A stretch of 15,202 bases of DNA, taken from NCBI GenBank assembly GCA_900543395.1, contig UQQT01000050.1, positions 1 through 15,202 of the forward strand, in the 5' to 3' direction. Within the stretch, counting starts at the first letter, position 1. The number at the start of each line of letters is the position of its first letter. Made by a program: the position numbers and the translations under genes. This DNA comes from an uncultured Oscillospiraceae bacterium (GTDB lineage: Bacteria; Bacillota; Clostridia; Oscillospirales; Acutalibacteraceae). Shown one piece after another: positions 14,946 through 15,202 of the stretch. The notes under the pieces were generated by a model, which was not told the DNA's origin, made no database searches, and worked only from the letters and a program-made list of their open reading frames with translations.

Positions 14946-14969
14946 TTTGTTGTGAATAATTACAACAAA
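14946..14969. promoter_or_regulatory. 24-bp dyad, candidate operator upstream of the liv leader promoter
   Basis: TTTGTTGT (14946-14953) and ACAACAAA (14962-14969) are perfect inverted arms around eight bases, and 10 of 12 positions are symmetric over the whole 24 bases. It lies 64 bases upstream of the -35, a position suited to an activator or distal operator. The left half contains TTGTGAA as in Rex sites, but the right half does not match. Confidence 0.4.
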
Positions 14970-15009
14970 TTAAGCAAAATTCCGTACATATTGCACATCA
15001 ATTCTGACA

Positions 15010-15202
15010 AACAAGTTTAAAAATGTCGATAAACATACTATAGCAAAAGAGAGCCGAACCCCATAAGCCCAAAACGCACCGTCTCACGCCTCTGAGAACG
15101 GTTTTTCCCTTGAAATACGCCAGTATTCCTGCGGAAAAGAACCGTCCCCATAGACGCAATCCGCTGTATTTTGGGTGCGGAGCAGTTTTAAATCGGAGCA
15201 AC
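15010..15202 (-). repeat. Right copy of the dispersed repeat, structured, runs off the window
   Basis: Bases 15038-15099 on the reverse strand align with 8-54 at the left edge, including 16 identical bases (15038-15053). Further out lies a hairpin: ACCGTCTCA (15078-15086) pairs with TGAGA-A-CGGT (15093-15102) with one bulge, followed on + by a short T-run. The sequence AGAACCGTCCCC near 15139-15150 resembles a motif I associate, from memory only, with dispersed elements in Clostridia. A 67-codon open frame crosses this repeat on the - strand, but I do not believe it is a gene. Boundaries are approximate and the right end lies outside the window. Confidence 0.5.

Noticed and set aside
14946..14969. 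Rex (NADH-sensing) operator
   Set aside because: Only the left half TTGTGAA fits; the right half TACAACA misses several conserved positions.
14998..15201. 67-codon open frame on the - strand at the right edge
   Set aside because: It lies wholly across the structured repeat, has no good ribosome binding site visible, reaches the window edge, and reads as low-quality Arg/Gly-rich protein. More likely a chance frame in a repeat.
1..15202. CcpA cre sites near the sugar genes
   Set aside because: No convincing TGWAANCGNTNWCA-like site was seen by eye upstream of the GH2 gene, nagB or livK, despite the presence of hprK.
1..15202. CRISPR array, tRNA, rRNA, integrase or transposase gene
   Set aside because: No regularly spaced direct repeats, cloverleaf-like sequence, or recombinase motif was found; the only mobile-like signal is the edge repeat.

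Overview
The window looks like chromosome from a Gram-positive anaerobe of the Clostridia, most likely an Oscillospiraceae/Ruminococcaceae-type gut bacterium. The evidence is a moderately AT-rich genome, strong AGGAGG-type ribosome binding sites, SigA-like TTGACA/TATAAT promoters, an HprK-MurB-WhiA gene neighbourhood, and a lipoprotein-anchored solute-binding protein. No phage, plasmid, CRISPR, tRNA or rRNA gene is visible. The genus is an inference.

Left block (1-7604, all on +). A near-consensus promoter (52-80) starts a gene run: a cytoplasmic GH2 glycosidase, a WYL-domain regulator whose ATG overlaps the GH2 stop codon, nagB with its own promoter (2941-2969) and a dyad over the -35, hprK, a ROK glucokinase, murB and whiA. 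The block ends at a strong terminator (7564-7604). The genes link sugar and amino-sugar catabolism, catabolite control, cell-wall precursor synthesis and the WhiA regulator. RapZ and YvcK, which often sit between murB and whiA in Firmicutes, are absent, as is an HPr gene after whiA. The whiA start lies inside a 13-bp hairpin, and an in-frame ATG overlapping the murB stop lies just upstream.

Middle (7606-9658, -). One secreted alpha/beta-hydrolase (lipase-like) gene has its own promoter and terminator and converges on whiA.

Right block (9705-14534, -). This is a complete branched-chain amino-acid ABC transporter operon in transcription order livK-livH-livM-livG-livF. It has tight or overlapping junctions, a 10-bp stem-loop between livK and livH, and a terminator after livF.

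Right flank (14535-15202). There is no large gene, but the flank is dense in signals. Reading on -, it holds two dyads, a perfect TTGACA-N17-TATAAT promoter, an unannotated 54-residue two-helix membrane-peptide ORF, an intrinsic terminator, a small GAAA-loop hairpin with a weak promoter, and then livK. This promoter-miniORF-terminator module is the most interesting feature of the window. The last ~190 bases form a structured sequence. Part of it, including an exact 16-base match, recurs inverted at the left edge (about 8-54), which suggests a dispersed repeat family.
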